64,000 nucleotides of DNA from Saccopteryx bilineata. Its lineage: Eukaryota > Chordata > Mammalia > Chiroptera > Emballonuridae. Location: positions 86,894,740 through 86,958,739 of the forward strand of contig NC_089491.1 in assembly GCF_036850765.1 (NCBI RefSeq), read 5' to 3'. The notes beneath the pieces were generated by a model, which saw only the letters and a program-made list of their open reading frames with translations, was not told where the DNA came from and did not search any database. The position numbers were made by a program, and so were the translations under genes. Shown here one piece after another: positions 12,755 to 24,221 of the stretch (the first letter of the stretch is position 1; every line of letters begins with the position of its first letter).

Positions 12755-12985
12755 AGGTAATATTGTATAATGGTTAAGAGATTAGCTAAGAAGGTAAATA
12801 AGTCTATCTCAGATTTTCCAAGTCTGAAAATGATTTCTAATAAGTTTTCTATATGTAACCTTGGAAAACCTTTATTCACTTTTTTCTTATATGTAAAATA
12901 AGGATTTGAAATTACTTAAGATTATTGTGAAGAATAAAAACACATATTGCTGAATATTAAATTTCTGCATATGGATTAGAACAAT
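12755..12985 (+). mobile_element. MIR SINE relic
   Basis: 'TATAATGGTTAAGAG' followed about 120 bp later by 'TGTAACCTTGGAAAACC', 'TATATGTAAAATAAGGAT' and 'TTATTGTGAAGAATAAA' reproduces the order of the mammalian MIR consensus (GTTAAGAGC, TGACCTTGGGCAAG, TCTGTAAAATGGGGAT, GTTGTGAGGATTAAA). Heavy divergence fits the age of MIR. Confidence 0.7.
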
Positions 12986-13083
12986 TCATAGGTGTAAATC
13001 ATGTAATACAGTATATTCAGAAAGCAGTTATCCCTTTTCTGGTCTTGAGCAAAAATATTGCATTATGGGATCACATATTTTTT

Positions 13084-13270
13084 TTATTTTTATTTATTTT
13101 ATTTTTTATTTTATTTATTCATTTTTAGAGAGGAGAGAGAGACAGAGAAGGGGGGAGGAGCTGGAAGCATCAACTCTCATATGTGCCTTGACCAGGCAAG
13201 TCCAAGGTTTCGAACCGGCGACCTCAGCATTGCCAGGTCAACGCTTTATCCACTGTGCCACCACAGGTCG
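13084..13270 (-). mobile_element. tRNA-derived SINE, family C (short, GCCTGACCTGTGG head)
   Basis: A reverse-strand copy of about 190 bp. The tail is an AT run beside GAGAGGAGAGAGAGACAGAG, and the head carries a complement of the A box (CTTTATCCACTGTGCCACCA). Near-identical TSDs GGATCACATATTTTT and GGATCATATATTTTT flank it. Confidence 0.85.
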
Positions 13271-13479
13271 GGATCATATATTTTTAAATATCCTTTTAAG
13301 ATTTGGTAAGAACATTACTTCCTTTTAGTCAAGCAAATACAATTATCAGTGTGCCCTTGTAAGTACCCATCATATGGTTTTTCTATGCACAAACTCTTTC
13401 CAGTTGCTTCTCATCCCAATTAAAGTATAGCAAAAGTGTTTTAACGGCATATGAGGTCTTATATCCTCTACCATTCTCT

Positions 13480-13830
13480 TCATCATTTATTCTGCTCCTG
13501 ACACACTGGTTTATTTACTAATCCTTCAGCATTCCAAAGGAAATAAGTTCCTACTTTAGGATTTTAAAAGTTTTGTTCCTCAAGTTTCTGCATGATTCAC
13601 TTCTATATATGCTTAAGGTTTCTGTCAAATGTCATCTTATCATACTTCAATACAACTCTCCTGACCCCTTATACAACATAGAAAATATTCCATCTTAGAA
13701 CTTCCATATCTTTAACCCATTTATATTAACCTACACCAGAATTTAAATTTCATTAAAGCAGGGAATTTTTTTTTAGTCTACTGGCTAGAACAGTTGCTGG
13801 TACATAGTAGGGACACAATAGTTACACCAA
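13480..13830 (+). mobile_element. L2 LINE 3' end relic
   Basis: 'TCAAATGTCATCTTATC', 'TCTCCTGACCCC', 'TTAAAGCAGGGAATTTTTT', 'CTAGAACAGTTGCTGGTACATAGTAGG' followed by 'ACACAATAG' keeps the order of the L2 3' end consensus (AAATGTCACCTCCTC, GCAGGGA, AGAACAGTGCCTGGCACATAGTAGG). This is an ancient element, heavily diverged. Confidence 0.7.
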
Positions 13831-13834
13831 GATT

Positions 13835-14160
13835 TGGCTGACAGTTATAAAAACCTAAGTAACAAGGGCTTAAACAATAAAGAAATATGTTTTGTGCTCA
13901 CATAAAAGTCTCCCTAAGGTATTGCAGGACTGTTATGATGTTCCCAGTGAGAGTGTTACTAGTTATTTTTCAATTCAAAGCTTTAAGAAACTTCAAAATG
14001 GATGCTGTAACTTCAACTCCAGCTCTGTGGTCTCCATGTCTGTATTCTTGCCAACAGAAAGGGAACAGAAGATCACACCCCCTCCACTTAAGAACATTTT
14101 CTGAAAGTGACACACACAACTTCCTATATATATCACTGGCTATTAATTAATTATATAACA
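13835..14160 (+). mobile_element. Ancient interspersed repeat, family not named
   Basis: 'GTAACAAGGGCTTAAACAATAAAGAAATATGTTTTGTGCTCACATAAAAGTC' and, 200 bp on, 'AGTGACACACACAACTTCC' followed by 'ATATCACTGGC' follow the layout of a common old mammalian repeat (GGCTTAAACAA, TCACGTAAAAGTC, GAAGTTGCACACA, CCATTGGCCAG). I recognise the pattern but cannot securely assign the family. Confidence 0.4.
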
Positions 14161-14291
14161 AAACTTAACTGTAAGTTAATTTGTAAGAGTATTCTGATGA
14201 GGTGGATATACAGATAAAATTCCATAATTCTGTTGTAGAGTATTGGGAGGATAAATATTCATTGACAAGTGGCAGACTCTAGCACATTTTT

Positions 14292-14776
14292 TTTAATAAA
14301 TTTTTATTAATGTTAATGGGATGACATTAATAATTCAGGGTACATATATTCAAAGAAAACATGTCTAGGTTATCTTGTCATTAAATTATGTTGCATACCC
14401 CTCGCCCAAAGTCAGATTGTCCTCCGTCACCCTCTATCTAGTTTTCTCTGTGCCCTTCCCCCTCCCCCTAACTCTCTCCTCCCTCCCTCCTGCGTCCTCC
14501 CTCCCCCCACCCCTGGTAACCACTACACTCTTGTCCATGTCTCTTAGTCTCGTTTTTATGTTCCACCAATGTATGGAATCATGTAGTTCTTGTTTTTTTC
14601 TGATTTACTTATTTCACTCCGTATAATGTTATCAAGATCCCACCATTTTGCTGCAAATGATCTAATGTCATCATTTCTTATGGCTGAGTAGTATTCCATA
14701 GTGTATATGTGCCACATCTTCTTTATCCAATCTTCTATTGAAGGGCTTTTTGGTTGTTTCCATGTCTTGGCCACTG
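14292..14776 (-). mobile_element. 5'-truncated young L1, 3' end only
   Basis: About 485 bp with a T run at the left (poly(A) tail), the L1 3'UTR and the last ~70 codons of ORF2. It is bounded by the 14-bp TSD TCTAGCACATTTTT (14278-14291 and 14777-14790). Low divergence from the L1 at 16517 marks it as fairly recent. Confidence 0.9.
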
Positions 14777-15214
14777 TCTAGCACATTTTTAAGTAAGTAT
14801 TTGTTGAAAAGCTGAATAAAAATAACTTATTTTTAATTCAATTTGATATCATGAATTGCAAAGCAAAATATTCATTTAAAAAACAAAATAACAATAACTA
14901 TATGAAGATAGAATGGTCCATACATAGTTGTTTTTTATTATTAACAAACTGTTGCAAGGATAAATGCTGAATATCCATTCAAATATTTCACTTTTGATTT
15001 AGGACAAAAACCCTGTATATAAAATTTAATCACTTGGTAATCACTTGGGTTGAATTATTTCTTCTGTCATAGACTCAGAATAGTGCTCACTAATTCACTG
15101 AACTGCTCATTTTTTCTTTTTGATTCATCGAATAAAGAACAGGAGTTGACTATCTCACTCAGGTAACCTGGAGTTCAATAAATCCTCCTCTATTCAGCTC
15201 CATTAAATTCTGGG

Positions 15215-15518
15215 TTTTGTTTGTTTGGTTGGTTGTTTTTTGTGAGGGGACTGGAATAGTGAGGCAGATACTTGCACTGGTATCCACCTGGAAAATCCCT
15301 CTAGGGCTGCTCTAGCCAACTGAGCTATCCTCAGTGCCAAGGGCCATGCTGGAACCAATGGAGCCACTGGCTGTGGGGAGGGAAGGGAAGAACTGGGAGT
15401 GGGAGGGGGAGAGATGCGATGGTTGTTGCTTCTCATGTGCAGCTAGACCGGAATCAATCGGACCCAAGACGTCTGCATGCTGGCCTGATGCTTTATCTGC
15501 TGAGTCACAGGCCAGGGC
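15215..15518 (-). mobile_element. Divergent family A-like SINE
   Basis: Reverse-strand copy. The complement of the head (CTTTATCTGCTGAGTCACAGGCCAGGGC) and the middle 'CTGGAACCAATGGAGCCACTGGCTG' follow the family A layout, but the body is shorter and diverged. Probable TSD: TCCATTAAATTCT and TCCATTAACTTTT. This may be an older subfamily. Confidence 0.65.
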
Positions 15519-15519
15519 T

Positions 15520-16505
15520 TCCATTAACTTTTATATCTTTGTGGTAAAGTCTGCTTTTAAACACACAAACAAACAAATAAGAAAACTACAAAAAAACAGT
15601 CCTACTTTCTCTTTTTAAAAAAGACTTCAATGACTTTTCCCTGTCAATTGCATTTTCTGCCTCTGAGCCTTCCTTGAGCTATTTCCCTGATCTGTGAGGC
15701 AAGGGATTCTGCCTGCCAGCTTCCTGAACAGATCTTAGGTGAAAATTAACACATCCACAACTGAGCTCAAGCATCGCTGACATCTGGTTTACTCATTTTC
15801 ATAGCGTACTTGCACTGTATCCTATTGCCTTTTTCTTATGCACTGTTTTACCCTGTGGCCCATTTCAAGCAAATGCATTTAACTTTTAGGTACTACTCTG
15901 TGGTATGAAGTGTGGCAAGTAGAAAATAAAACAGTCTTGCAAGATCATTTCCACATATATGCAGCTATAATAAACACTGAATATCAAATTTCAGAACTTA
16001 TGGTATGTTCTATTTGGCAAAAGCTTCTGAGACCAGGGACAATATTGATATCTAATGAAAGCAATCTCACTTTTGAAGAGAATGAGAACAAAATACCAAC
16101 AACAAATTATCTCCTTGCATGAGCTGGAGTTTACTGCTATTTGAGAAAAAGACTGAGTAATTCTTTTACACATTTATTTTTTTAATGATTTATTTTTTTT
16201 AATAGTAGGAAAGTGAAAACAAAGTTTAAGGTTTTGGGTTTAACTTTGAATTGTATATTTTGAAAATATTCTTTGTATTTTTTTATGTTCTACTTTTAAT
16301 TCAATCATTCTATTTTTATAGTAGTTAATGTAGAAAAAACCCTTTTATGCAGATTCCAACTTAATTTAAAATGTGTTACATATAAATAATACTAAAGACA
16401 GCTTTGATTTAATGAATACAAGATAAGAAAATTTATATTATAAACAAGATTTATATTATATTATGACCTGCACATGGGAGACAATGAACAAATTATATAC
16501 TTTGT
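15520..16505. other. Unique sequence flanking the full-length L1
   Basis: No gene or named repeat is visible. It ends at the left TSD of the L1 (CACTAATAAAA, 16506-16516). Confidence 0.5.
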
Positions 16506-16764
16506 CACTAATAAAATTTTTTTTTTTATAATTTTATTTTTTTAATGGGGTGACATCAATAAATCAGGATACATATATTCAAAGATAACAAGTCCAGGTT
16601 ATCTTGTCGTTCAATTATGTTGCATACCCACCACCCAAAGTCAGATTGTCCTCTGTCACCTTCTATCTTGTTTTCTTTGTGCCCCTCCCCACCCCCTATC
16701 CCTCTCCCATTCCCCCCTCCCCCCCGTAACCACCACATCTTATCAATGTCTCTTAGTTTCACTA

Positions 16765-19700
16765 TTATGTCCCACCTACGTATGGAATAATACAGTTCCT
16801 GTTTTTTTCTGATTTACTTATTTCGCTTCGTATCATGTTATCAAGATCCCACCATTTTGCTGTAAATGTTCCGATGTCATCATTTCTTATGGCTGAGTAG
16901 TATTCCATAGTGTATATGTGCCACATCTTCTTTATCCAGTCATCTATTGATGGGCTTTTTGGTTGTTTCCATGTCCTGGCCACTGTGAACAATGCTGCAA
17001 TAAACATGGGGCTGCATGTGTCTTTACGTATCAATATTTCTGAGTTTTGGGGATATATACCCAGTAGAGGGATTGCTGGGTCATAAGGTAGTTCTATTTG
17101 CAGTTTTTTGAGGAACCACCATACTTTCTTCCATAATGGTTGTACTACTTTACATTCCCACCAACAGTGTATGAGGGTTCCTTTTTCTCCACAGCCTCTC
17201 CAACATTTGCTATTACCTGACTTGCTAATAACAGCTAATAGAACAGGTGTGAGGTGGTATCTCATTGCCGTTTTGATTTGCATTTCTCTAATAGCTAAAG
17301 AAGATGAGCATCTTTTCATATATCTGTTGGCCATTTGTATTTCTTCCTGGGAGAAGTGTCTATTCATATCCTCTTCCCATTTTTTTATTGGATTGTTTGT
17401 TTGTTTGTTGTTGAGTTTTATGAGTTCTTTGTATATTTTGGATATTAGGCCCTTATCTGAGCTGTTGTTTGAAAATATTATTTCCCATTTAGTTGGCTTT
17501 CTGTTTATTTTGTTATCAGTTTCTCTTGCTGAGCAAAAACTTCTTAGTCTGATGTAGTCCCATTCATTAATTTTTGCCTTCACTTCTCTTGCCATTGGAG
17601 TCAAATTCATAAAATGCTCTTTAAAACCCAGGTCCATGAGTTGAGTACCTATGTCTTCTTCTATGTACTTAATTGTTTCAGGTCTTATGTTTAGATCTTT
17701 GATCCATTTTGAGTTAATTTTTGTACAGGGGGAGAGACTATAGTCCAGTTTCATTCTTTTGCATGTGGCTTTCCAGTTTTCCCAGCACCATTTATTGAAG
17801 AGGCTTTCTTTTCTCCATTGTGTGTTGTTGGCCCCTTTATCAAAAATTATTTGACCATATATATGTGGTTTTATTTCTGGACTTTCTATTCTGTTCCATT
17901 GGTCTGAGTGTCTATTTTTCTGCCAATACCATGCTGTTTTGATTGTCGTGGCCCTATAATAGAGTTTGAAGTCAGGTATTGTTATGCCCCCAGCTTCATT
18001 CTTTTTCTTTAGGATTGCTTTGGCTATTCGGGGTTTTTTATAGTTCCATATAAATCTGATGATTTTTTGCTCTATTTCTTTAAAAAATGTCATTGGAAGT
18101 TTGATGGGAATTGCATTAAATTTGTATATTGCTTTGGGTAATATAGCCATCTTGATTATATTTATTCTTCCTAGCCAAGAACAAGGTATATTCTTCCATC
18201 TCATTATATCTTTTTCGATTTCCCTTAACAATGGTTTATAGTTTTCATTATATAAGTCCTTTACATTCTTTGTTATGTTTATTCCTAAGTATTTTATTTT
18301 TTTTGTTGCAATCGTGAAGGGGATTATTCTTTTGAGTTCCTTCTCAGTTGTTTCATTGTTGGCATATAGAAAGGCTATTGACTTCTGTATGTTAATTTTG
18401 TATCCTGCGACCTTACTGTATTGGCTTATTGTTTCTAGTAGTCTTTTTGTGGATTCTTTGGGGTTTTCGATGTATAGGATCATATCATCTGCAAAAAGTG
18501 ATACCTTGACTTCTTCTTTTCCGATATGGATGCCTTTTATTTCTTTGTCTTGTCTGATTGCTCTGGCTAGAACCTCTAGTACCACATTAAATAAGAGTGG
18601 AGAGAGTGGACAACCCTGTCTTGTTCCTGATTTAAGGGGGAAAGCCTTCAGTTTAGTGCCATTTAATATGATGTTAGCTGATGGTTTATCATATATGGCC
18701 TTTATCATGTTGAGATATTTTCCTTCTATACCCATTTTGTTGAGAGTCTTAAACATAAAATTGTGTTGTATTTTATCGAAAGCCTTTTCTGCGTCTATTG
18801 ATAAGATCATGTGGTTTTTGTTCTTTGTTTTGTTGATATGGTGTACTACATTAACCGTTTTACGTATGTTGAAACATCCTTGAGATTCTGGGATGAATCC
18901 CACTTGATCATGATGTATTATTTTTTTAATATGTTGTTGTATTCGATTTGCTAGTATTTTGTTTAGTATTTTAGCATCTGTATTCATTAGAGATATTGGT
19001 CTGTAGTTTTCTTTTTTTGTGCCATCCTTGCCTGGTTTTGGTATGAGGGTTATGTTGGCCTCATAAAATGTGTTTGGAAGTATTGCTTCTTCTTCAATTT
19101 TTTGGAAGACTTTGAGTAGAATAGGAACCAAGTCTTCTTTGAATGTTTGATAAAATTCGCTGGTATAGCCGTCAGGGCCTGGACTTTTATTTTTGGGGAG
19201 GTTTTTAATGGTTTTTTCTATTTCTTCTCTACTGATAGGTCTGTTTAGGCTTTCTGCTTCTTCTTGACTCAGTCTAGGAAGGTTGTATTGTTCTAGGAAT
19301 TTATCCATTTCTTCTAGGTTGTTGAATTTAGTGGCATAAAGTTTTTCATAGTATTCTACAATAATTCTTTGTATATCTATGGTGTCCGTGGTGATTTCTC
19401 CTCTTTCATTTTGGATTTTGTTTATATGAGTTCTTTCTCTTTTTTCCTTGGTAAGTCTTGCCAAGGGTTTGTTAATTTTGTTGATCTTTTCAAAGAACCA
19501 GCTCCTTGTTCTATTAATATTTTCTATAGTTTTTCTGTTCTCTAATTCATTTATTTCTGCTCTGATTTTTATTATCTCCTTTCTTCGGCTGCTTTTGGGT
19601 TGTCTTTGTTCTTCTTTTTCTAGTTCCTTAAGGTGGGAAGTTAAGTGGTTCACTTTGGCTCTCTCTTGTTTGTTCATATATGCCTGAAGCGATATGAACT

Positions 19701-20427
19701 TCCCTCTTATCACTGCTTTTGCTGCATCCCATAGATTCTGATATGTCATATTGTCATTTTCATTAGTCTGTATATATCTTTTGATCTCTGCACTTATTTC
19801 TTCTTTGACCCATTCATTTTTTAAAAGTATGTTGTTTAGTTTCCACATTTTTGTGGGATTTTTTTCCTCTTTTTTGCAGTTGAATTCTAGTTTCAAGGCT
19901 TTATGATCAGAAAATATGCTTGGTACAACTTCAATTTTTCTGAATTTGCTGATGTTGTTTTTGTGGCCCAACATATGGTCAATTCTTGAGAATGATCCAT
20001 GTACACTGGAGAAAAATGTATACTCAGTCACTTTGGGATGAAATGTCCTGTAGATGTCTATCATATCCAGGTGCTCTAGTGTTTTGTTTAAGGCCACTAT
20101 GTCTTTGTTGATTCTCTGTTTGGATGACCGATCTAGAGCCGTCAGCGGTGTATTGAGGTCTCCAAGTATGATTGTATTTTTGTCAGTTTTTGTTTTAAGA
20201 TCAATAAGTAGCTGTCTTATATATTTTGGTGCTCCTTGGTTTGGTGCATATATATTAAGAATTGTTATGTCTTCTTGATTCAGTGTCCCCTTAGCCATTA
20301 CGAAATGGCCATTTTTGTCTCTGAGTACTTTTCCTGTGTTGTAGTCAACATTATCCGATATGAGTATTGCTACACCTGCTTTTTTTTGGATGTTATTTGC
20401 TTGGAGTATTGTTTTCCAGCCTTTCAC
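16765..20427 (-). CDS. ORF2: L1 ORF2 protein (endonuclease/reverse transcriptase), N-terminally truncated frame
   Basis: A 1220-codon frame encodes the L1 replicase, which nicks target DNA and reverse-transcribes L1 RNA at the nick. An apurinic-type endonuclease comes first ([26 protein letters not shown], and the SDH catalytic motif near residue 170). The RT follows, with [26 protein letters not shown] and the FADD catalytic motif near residue 650. The C-terminal cysteine domain (CWRGCGEKG and HCWWEC near residue 1090) closes it. Mammalian ORF2 is about 1275 residues. Upstream the frame stays open only to 20484 ([10 protein letters not shown]), then meets TAG at 20485-20487. Comparison with the copy at 47325 shows about 90 bp lost there, including the NVNGLN segment with the catalytic Asn of the endonuclease. 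The normal ATG is now out of frame. Reverse transcriptase may be intact; endonuclease is not. Confidence 0.85.
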   Translation of the reverse strand: MKGWKTILQANNIQKKAGVAILISDNVDYNTGKVLRDKNGHFVMAKGTLNQEDITILNIYAPNQGAPKYIRQLLIDLKTKTDKNTIILGDLNTPLTALDRSSKQRINKDIVALNKTLEHLDMIDIYRTFHPKVTEYTFFSSVHGSFSRIDHMLGHKNNISKFRKIEVVPSIFSDHKALKLEFNCKKEEKNPTKMWKLNNILLKNEWVKEEISAEIKRYIQTNENDNMTYQNLWDAAKAVIRGKFISLQAYMNKQERAKVNHLTSHLKELEKEEQRQPKSSRRKEIIKIRAEINELENRKTIENINRTRSWFFEKINKINKPLARLTKEKRERTHINKIQNERGEITTDTIDIQRIIVEYYEKLYATKFNNLEEMDKFLEQYNLPRLSQEEAESLNRPISREEIEKTIKNLPKNKSPGPDGYTSEFYQTFKEDLVPILLKVFQKIEEEAILPNTFYEANITLIPKPGKDGTKKENYRPISLMNTDAKILNKILANRIQQHIKKIIHHDQVGFIPESQGCFNIRKTVNVVHHINKTKNKNHMILSIDAEKAFDKIQHNFMFKTLNKMGIEGKYLNMIKAIYDKPSANIILNGTKLKAFPLKSGTRQGCPLSPLLFNVVLEVLARAIRQDKEIKGIHIGKEEVKVSLFADDMILYIENPKESTKRLLETISQYSKVAGYKINIQKSIAFLYANNETTEKELKRIIPFTIATKKIKYLGINITKNVKDLYNENYKPLLREIEKDIMRWKNIPCSWLGRINIIKMAILPKAIYKFNAIPIKLPMTFFKEIEQKIIRFIWNYKKPRIAKAILKKKNEAGGITIPDFKLYYRATTIKTAWYWQKNRHSDQWNRIESPEIKPHIYGQIIFDKGANNTQWRKESLFNKWCWENWKATCKRMKLDYSLSPCTKINSKWIKDLNIRPETIKYIEEDIGTQLMDLGFKEHFMNLTPMAREVKAKINEWDYIRLRSFCSARETDNKINRKPTKWEIIFSNNSSDKGLISKIYKELIKLNNKQTNNPIKKWEEDMNRHFSQEEIQMANRYMKRCSSSLAIREMQIKTAMRYHLTPVLLAVISKSGNSKCWRGCGEKGTLIHCWWECKVVQPLWKKVWWFLKKLQIELPYDPAIPLLGIYPQNSEILIRKDTCSPMFIAALFTVARTWKQPKSPSIDDWIKKMWHIYTMEYYSAIRNDDIGTFTAKWWDLDNMIRSEISKSEKNRNCIIPYVGGT

Positions 20428-20699
20428 TTTGAATTTGTTTTTATCCTTGTTACTTAGATGAGTTTCCTGTAGGCAGCATATAGTTCCCTATTGCCATTTT
20501 ATATCTTGCTTTCTGTTAGTTTTGTGTCTTGTTTGATCCTTCTCTTTCGTTTTTCTATCTTTTGTTTTTATTTGGCTGTATTCCATACATCTTTCCTCTG
20601 TTGCTATCTTTTTTATCTCATGTGCTTCTGTGGTGGTTTTTTCAATGGTGGTTACCTTTGAGTAATGAAAAGGGTCCCTACCCTGTTCATTGTAGCGAA

Positions 20700-21817
20700 C
20701 TATTTTGTGAGTACTTTTGCACTCCATCGTCCTTTGCTACTGTTAATATCCATCTTCTCCTCCTCTTTCTTTTTGTTGTTGTCACAGTTTAAATTTGGTT
20801 TTATTGTGTTCTTCTTGGAGCTTTTACTTGTGGCTCTGTTTTTTTTTGTTTTTGTATCTGATTGGAGAACCCCCTTTAGTAATTCCTGGAGTGGGGGTTT
20901 TCTGATGATAAATTCCCTCATCTTTTCTGTATCTGTGAATGTTTTTATTTCTCCTTCGTATTTGAAGGATAGCTTTGATGGGTATAGTATTCGTGGCTGA
21001 AAGTTCTTCTCTTTCAGGACTTTAAATATTGGGGTCCACTCTCTTCTAGCTTGTAGAGTTTCTGCTGAGAAATCTGATGATAATCTAATGGGCCTTCCTT
21101 TATATGTTGTATTCTTCTTTTCCCTGGATGCCTTGAGAATTTTTTTTTGCTGTTGGTTTGTGTCAATTTCATTATGATATGCCTTGGAGTAGGTTTGTTG
21201 GGGTTAAGAAAACTTGGGGTTCTCTTTGCTTCTTGAACTTGAGGCTTTAGTTCTTTCCACAGGCTTGGGAAGTTCTCATCAATTATTTGTTTGAGTATGT
21301 TCTCCATTCCATTTTCTCTCTCTTCTCCCTCTGATATACCTATTATTCTTATGTTATTCTTTTTGATGGAGTCAGATAATTCTTGTAGGGCTATCTCATT
21401 TTTTTTAATTTTTCAGTCTCTTTCTACTTCTCTCTGTTGTGCCTCAAGTTGTTTGTCTTCTATTTCACTAATCCTCTCTTCTATCTGACCTGTTCTATTA
21501 GCTAAGCTTGTTACTTCGTTTTTCAGCTCGTGAATTGAGTTTTTCATCTCTGTTTGATTTGTTTTTATAGTTTCAATTTCCTTGGACATATATTCTTTGT
21601 GTTCATTGAGTTGTTTTTTGAGCTCCCTAAATTGCCTTTCTGTGTTTTCTTGTATATCTCGGAGGATTTTTAGGATTTCTATCTTGAATTCTCTGTCATT
21701 TAGCTCCAAGGTTTCCAATATATTAAATTTTTTCTCCATAGATTTTTCCTCATCTAGCTGTGTTACCTCTCTTTCTTTTGTATCCATGATATTCGATTTT
21801 CTCTTCCTTAATGGCAT
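20700..21817 (-). pseudogene. ORF1: L1 ORF1 (RNA-binding chaperone), broken
   Basis: ORF1p trimerises through a coiled coil and coats L1 RNA. From the start (MPLRKRKSNIMDTKERE) residues 1-134 give a lysine- and glutamate-rich N-terminus and a long coiled coil (NEVTSLANRTGQIEERISEIE). A TGA at 21413-21415 stops it. The same frame continues with the RRM-type segment (NNIRIIGIPEGEE, PRHIIMKL). A one-base loss in an A run at about 21140-21148 (T run on the plus strand) then shifts the frame. The rest (SSDFSAETLQARREW, LQELLKGVLQSD) is readable in the shifted frame to about 20700. Two small lesions in an otherwise clear frame indicate recent death. Confidence 0.85.
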
Positions 21818-21844
21818 CTGAGGGTGGTTTTGTTGATAGTATTA

Positions 21845-22800
21845 ATGAGATTTAATAAAGAATAAAAAGTTAAAAAAAATAAAAAAATAAAAAACCGAAA
21901 AGAGTTGTTTTTTTTAAAAAAATTAATAATGAAATAAAGAAAAATAAAATAAAATAAAAATTTTTAAAAAAAGAAATTATTCCCCCCCTTCTTTTTTCCT
22001 CTCCTCTCCTCTCCCCTCTTTCTTGAGAAAATCTTGTGGTGGACTGTGAATTATAACAAACAATGCCTGTGATGGAGGGACTGAATTGGGGAAAAGTAAT
22101 AAAGGGGCAAAAAAAAAAAAAAGAAAAAAAGGAAAAAAAAAGAAAAAAAAAAAAGAGCGTATGGACCCACAAAAAGCAAATAAGGAAAAAATTTGGGTCA
22201 AGAATAAAATGATTTGCTTTTAGGTGTTGGTTGTCTAAGAGTTATGATGAGAGGAATAAGAGGAAAATGGAAAAATGGGGGGACAAATTAAAAAATTACT
22301 ATTGTATTTAGTGGAACAAGAACTAGATAATATAGAGAGCCAGGGATGGGAGCACTGCTAGTGAGTTAAAAAGGTGAAGTAAAAACCCCCCAAAAATGCC
22401 ACAAACATAGGTTTGAGTCCCAGATAAGATAATTTGTTATTGAGGTTTGAATAAGAGGAGATGTAAAGGAGAAAGGAAGAAACTAATATAGAGGGAGAAA
22501 AGAAAGAGAGAGAGAGAAAAAAAAAAGGGAACCACTAAAAGAAGAAAAAAGAAAGGAGAGAGAGAGAGAGTTAAGGGTTTTGGAGTGCAACCCCCATAGA
22601 GAGAAAGGAAGAGAAGAGAAAAGATAATGGGAGATGTAACACTTATGGGTAGTGTAGTTCAAGGAGAGGAGAGAGTAAGACCAGTAGAGAGTTAATCGGC
22701 CAAATTGGAGGAGGAAAAAAAAATATCAAGAATGAAGATAAGAGAAACAAACGAACAAATATAATAAAATGGGATAGGTTATAAAGTCTGCAGATTATTC
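21845..22800. repeat. Homopurine/A-rich tract within the L1 5'UTR
   Basis: Nearly 1 kb of A/G-dominated plus strand, with long A runs (22110-22155) and GA runs (22500-22575). It contains no coding potential. Its strand asymmetry is far stronger than elsewhere in the window. Confidence 0.85.
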
Positions 22801-23184
22801 TTGATTTTGAGAGGTTATCTTCTTGCTTTTTCTTTTCTCTCCCTCTTCCTGGTCGGTGACTCTGTACCCCGGGTTCTGCCCCTTTGGCACGCTCAGGTAG
22901 AGGTTTGCAGTTGATAGGTCTCTATGGCAATGTCATGTATTGTGCTTTAGTCTCGTTGGCAGTCGAAGCTCATTAGCATTTATAGGCTCCGACAGTAAGA
23001 GAGTCCGTGTTCCTGGAGCCTTTCTCCTAGTCTTTCCTTCCTCAATTAGTAGCCTGATAATCCAGCTATGGGGTTGCTGCTGCCTCTGCCTGGATAGTAA
23101 GAGGCTCAAAGAGCTGGCAACTCCCCACTCTATTTCCACTCAGCACAGGGCTCTGGGTAAGGCTCAGTCAGTCAGAGCTGCTAG

Positions 23185-23800
23185 CATAATCAGGCGGGCT
23201 TTCAGCCCACTCAAAGACCTTTGGCTCTGCCACTCTGTCCGGTAACACAAGCCGGCGCCCACTTCCGGGGTGCTTGGAGGAAACTCTCACTCACTGTCTG
23301 CGACCAGGATATCTGGCCAGCAGTCTCACGCTCTGAGTGAAACCCCCAACCGCAGGGAAAAGTTGCAGCGTTGGAATTGAGTCTCGCTCTGTCCCTGTGG
23401 CTGGCTTTTGCAAGGCGCTGGGGCGGCTCGAGATTCCGCTTTGGCCCACACAAAGGCCCCTGACTCTGCCCCTCTGTGCGATAATATGGGCGCGCACTGC
23501 TGAGGCACTCGGAGGAATTGCTCACTCCTTATCTGCGCGCGCAAACCAGGATATGAGGCCGGCCGTGTTTCCCTCTGAATGAAACACCCTCCAGCACGGA
23601 AAATCTCCACCGTTGGAATTAGTTCTCACTCCCTCCCGTGCGTAGCTTTCCCAGGGCGCTAGGGCTGCCCAGAGACTCTGCCCTCAGCCCACAGAAAGGC
23701 CTCTGACCCTGCCTCTCCGTGGGGCAACACGGGCACCCACTCTCGGGGCCTAGGAAGAAATTCTCGCCCACTAACTGCGCACCGACCAGGAGACCGGGTA
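23185..23800 (-). repeat. Tandem ~240-bp monomers in the L1 5'UTR
   Basis: Units recur with starts near 23210 (AAAGACCTTTGGCTCTGCC), 23449 (AAAGGCCCCTGACTCTGCC) and 23694 (AAAGGCCTCTGACCCTGCC), 239 and 245 bp apart. Within each, 'GAGGAAAC/GAGGAATT', 'GACCAGGATAT/AACCAGGATAT' and 'GTTGGAATTGAG/GTTGGAATTAG' recur in the same order. Two full monomers and a partial third are visible. The layout resembles monomeric L1 promoters known in mouse. Confidence 0.8.
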
Positions 23801-24221
23801 AAATGGCTCCGCTTGTCTTTCTTTGGGTTTGGCGTGAGTGTTATCTTGTATTGCCTGGGTTGCCACAGGATCATATTTTCCTCGGCTTGGATCTCCGTGC
23901 CACAGCCTGGTTCGTCCATTTGTGCCGTGGCGGCCTGGGTCTATTCACCCCCTTTGCCCGCCTCAGTTTCTATATTCACAGTTACCAGAGAAAGCTGCCC
24001 TGTTTAGGTTAGTGAGGAAGGCGGAGCATTTCTTACATTTCCTTCGGGGTTTGGCCAATTTTTCACTCAATCATAACTTTGGGTGTATTGCAAAGCATCT
24101 GGAAGCTCCAAGTATAGGTTTTTCTGTTTCTGGTTGAAGATCTTGTTGAGTTTTGGGGGAGATTTATCGGTATCGCTTCCTACCCCGCCATTACTCTGAC
24201 CACTAATAAAAATTTGATGAA

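Larger units (their letters stand above)
16517..24200 (-). mobile_element. Full-length, young LINE-1 (7.7 kb) with TSD
   Basis: From right to left the element has a 5' end (sense GGTCAGAGTAATGGCGGGG), a GC-rich monomeric 5'UTR, a broken ORF1, a nearly uninterrupted ORF2, a 3'UTR and a poly(A) tail written as a T run at 16517. The 11-bp TSD CACTAATAAAA flanks it (16506-16516 and 24201-24211). It is the least decayed L1 here: one open frame spans 1220 codons. It is not autonomous, because ORF1 has a stop and a frameshift and about 90 bp covering the start of ORF2 is missing. L1 insertion explains the TSD, and the age estimate is inferred from intactness. Confidence 0.95.
21830..24200 (-). promoter_or_regulatory. 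L1 5'UTR / internal promoter region
   Basis: The 2.4 kb upstream of ORF1 has two parts. The proximal part (21845-22800) is extremely A- and GA-rich on the plus strand, so pyrimidine-rich in the sense strand. The distal part (22830-24020) is GC- and CpG-rich and includes tandem monomers. L1 5'UTRs carry internal Pol II promoters and often an antisense promoter. Activity here is inferred from position and composition. Confidence 0.7.

Noticed and set aside
17108..20457. Plus-strand frames of 60-202 codons
   Set aside because: They lie opposite the L1 ORF2 and have no domain of their own; they are complements of conserved ORF2 sequence.
23211..24137. Frames of 80-104 codons in the GC-rich region
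   Set aside because: They arise from the monomeric L1 5'UTR, where low stop density is due to GC content.
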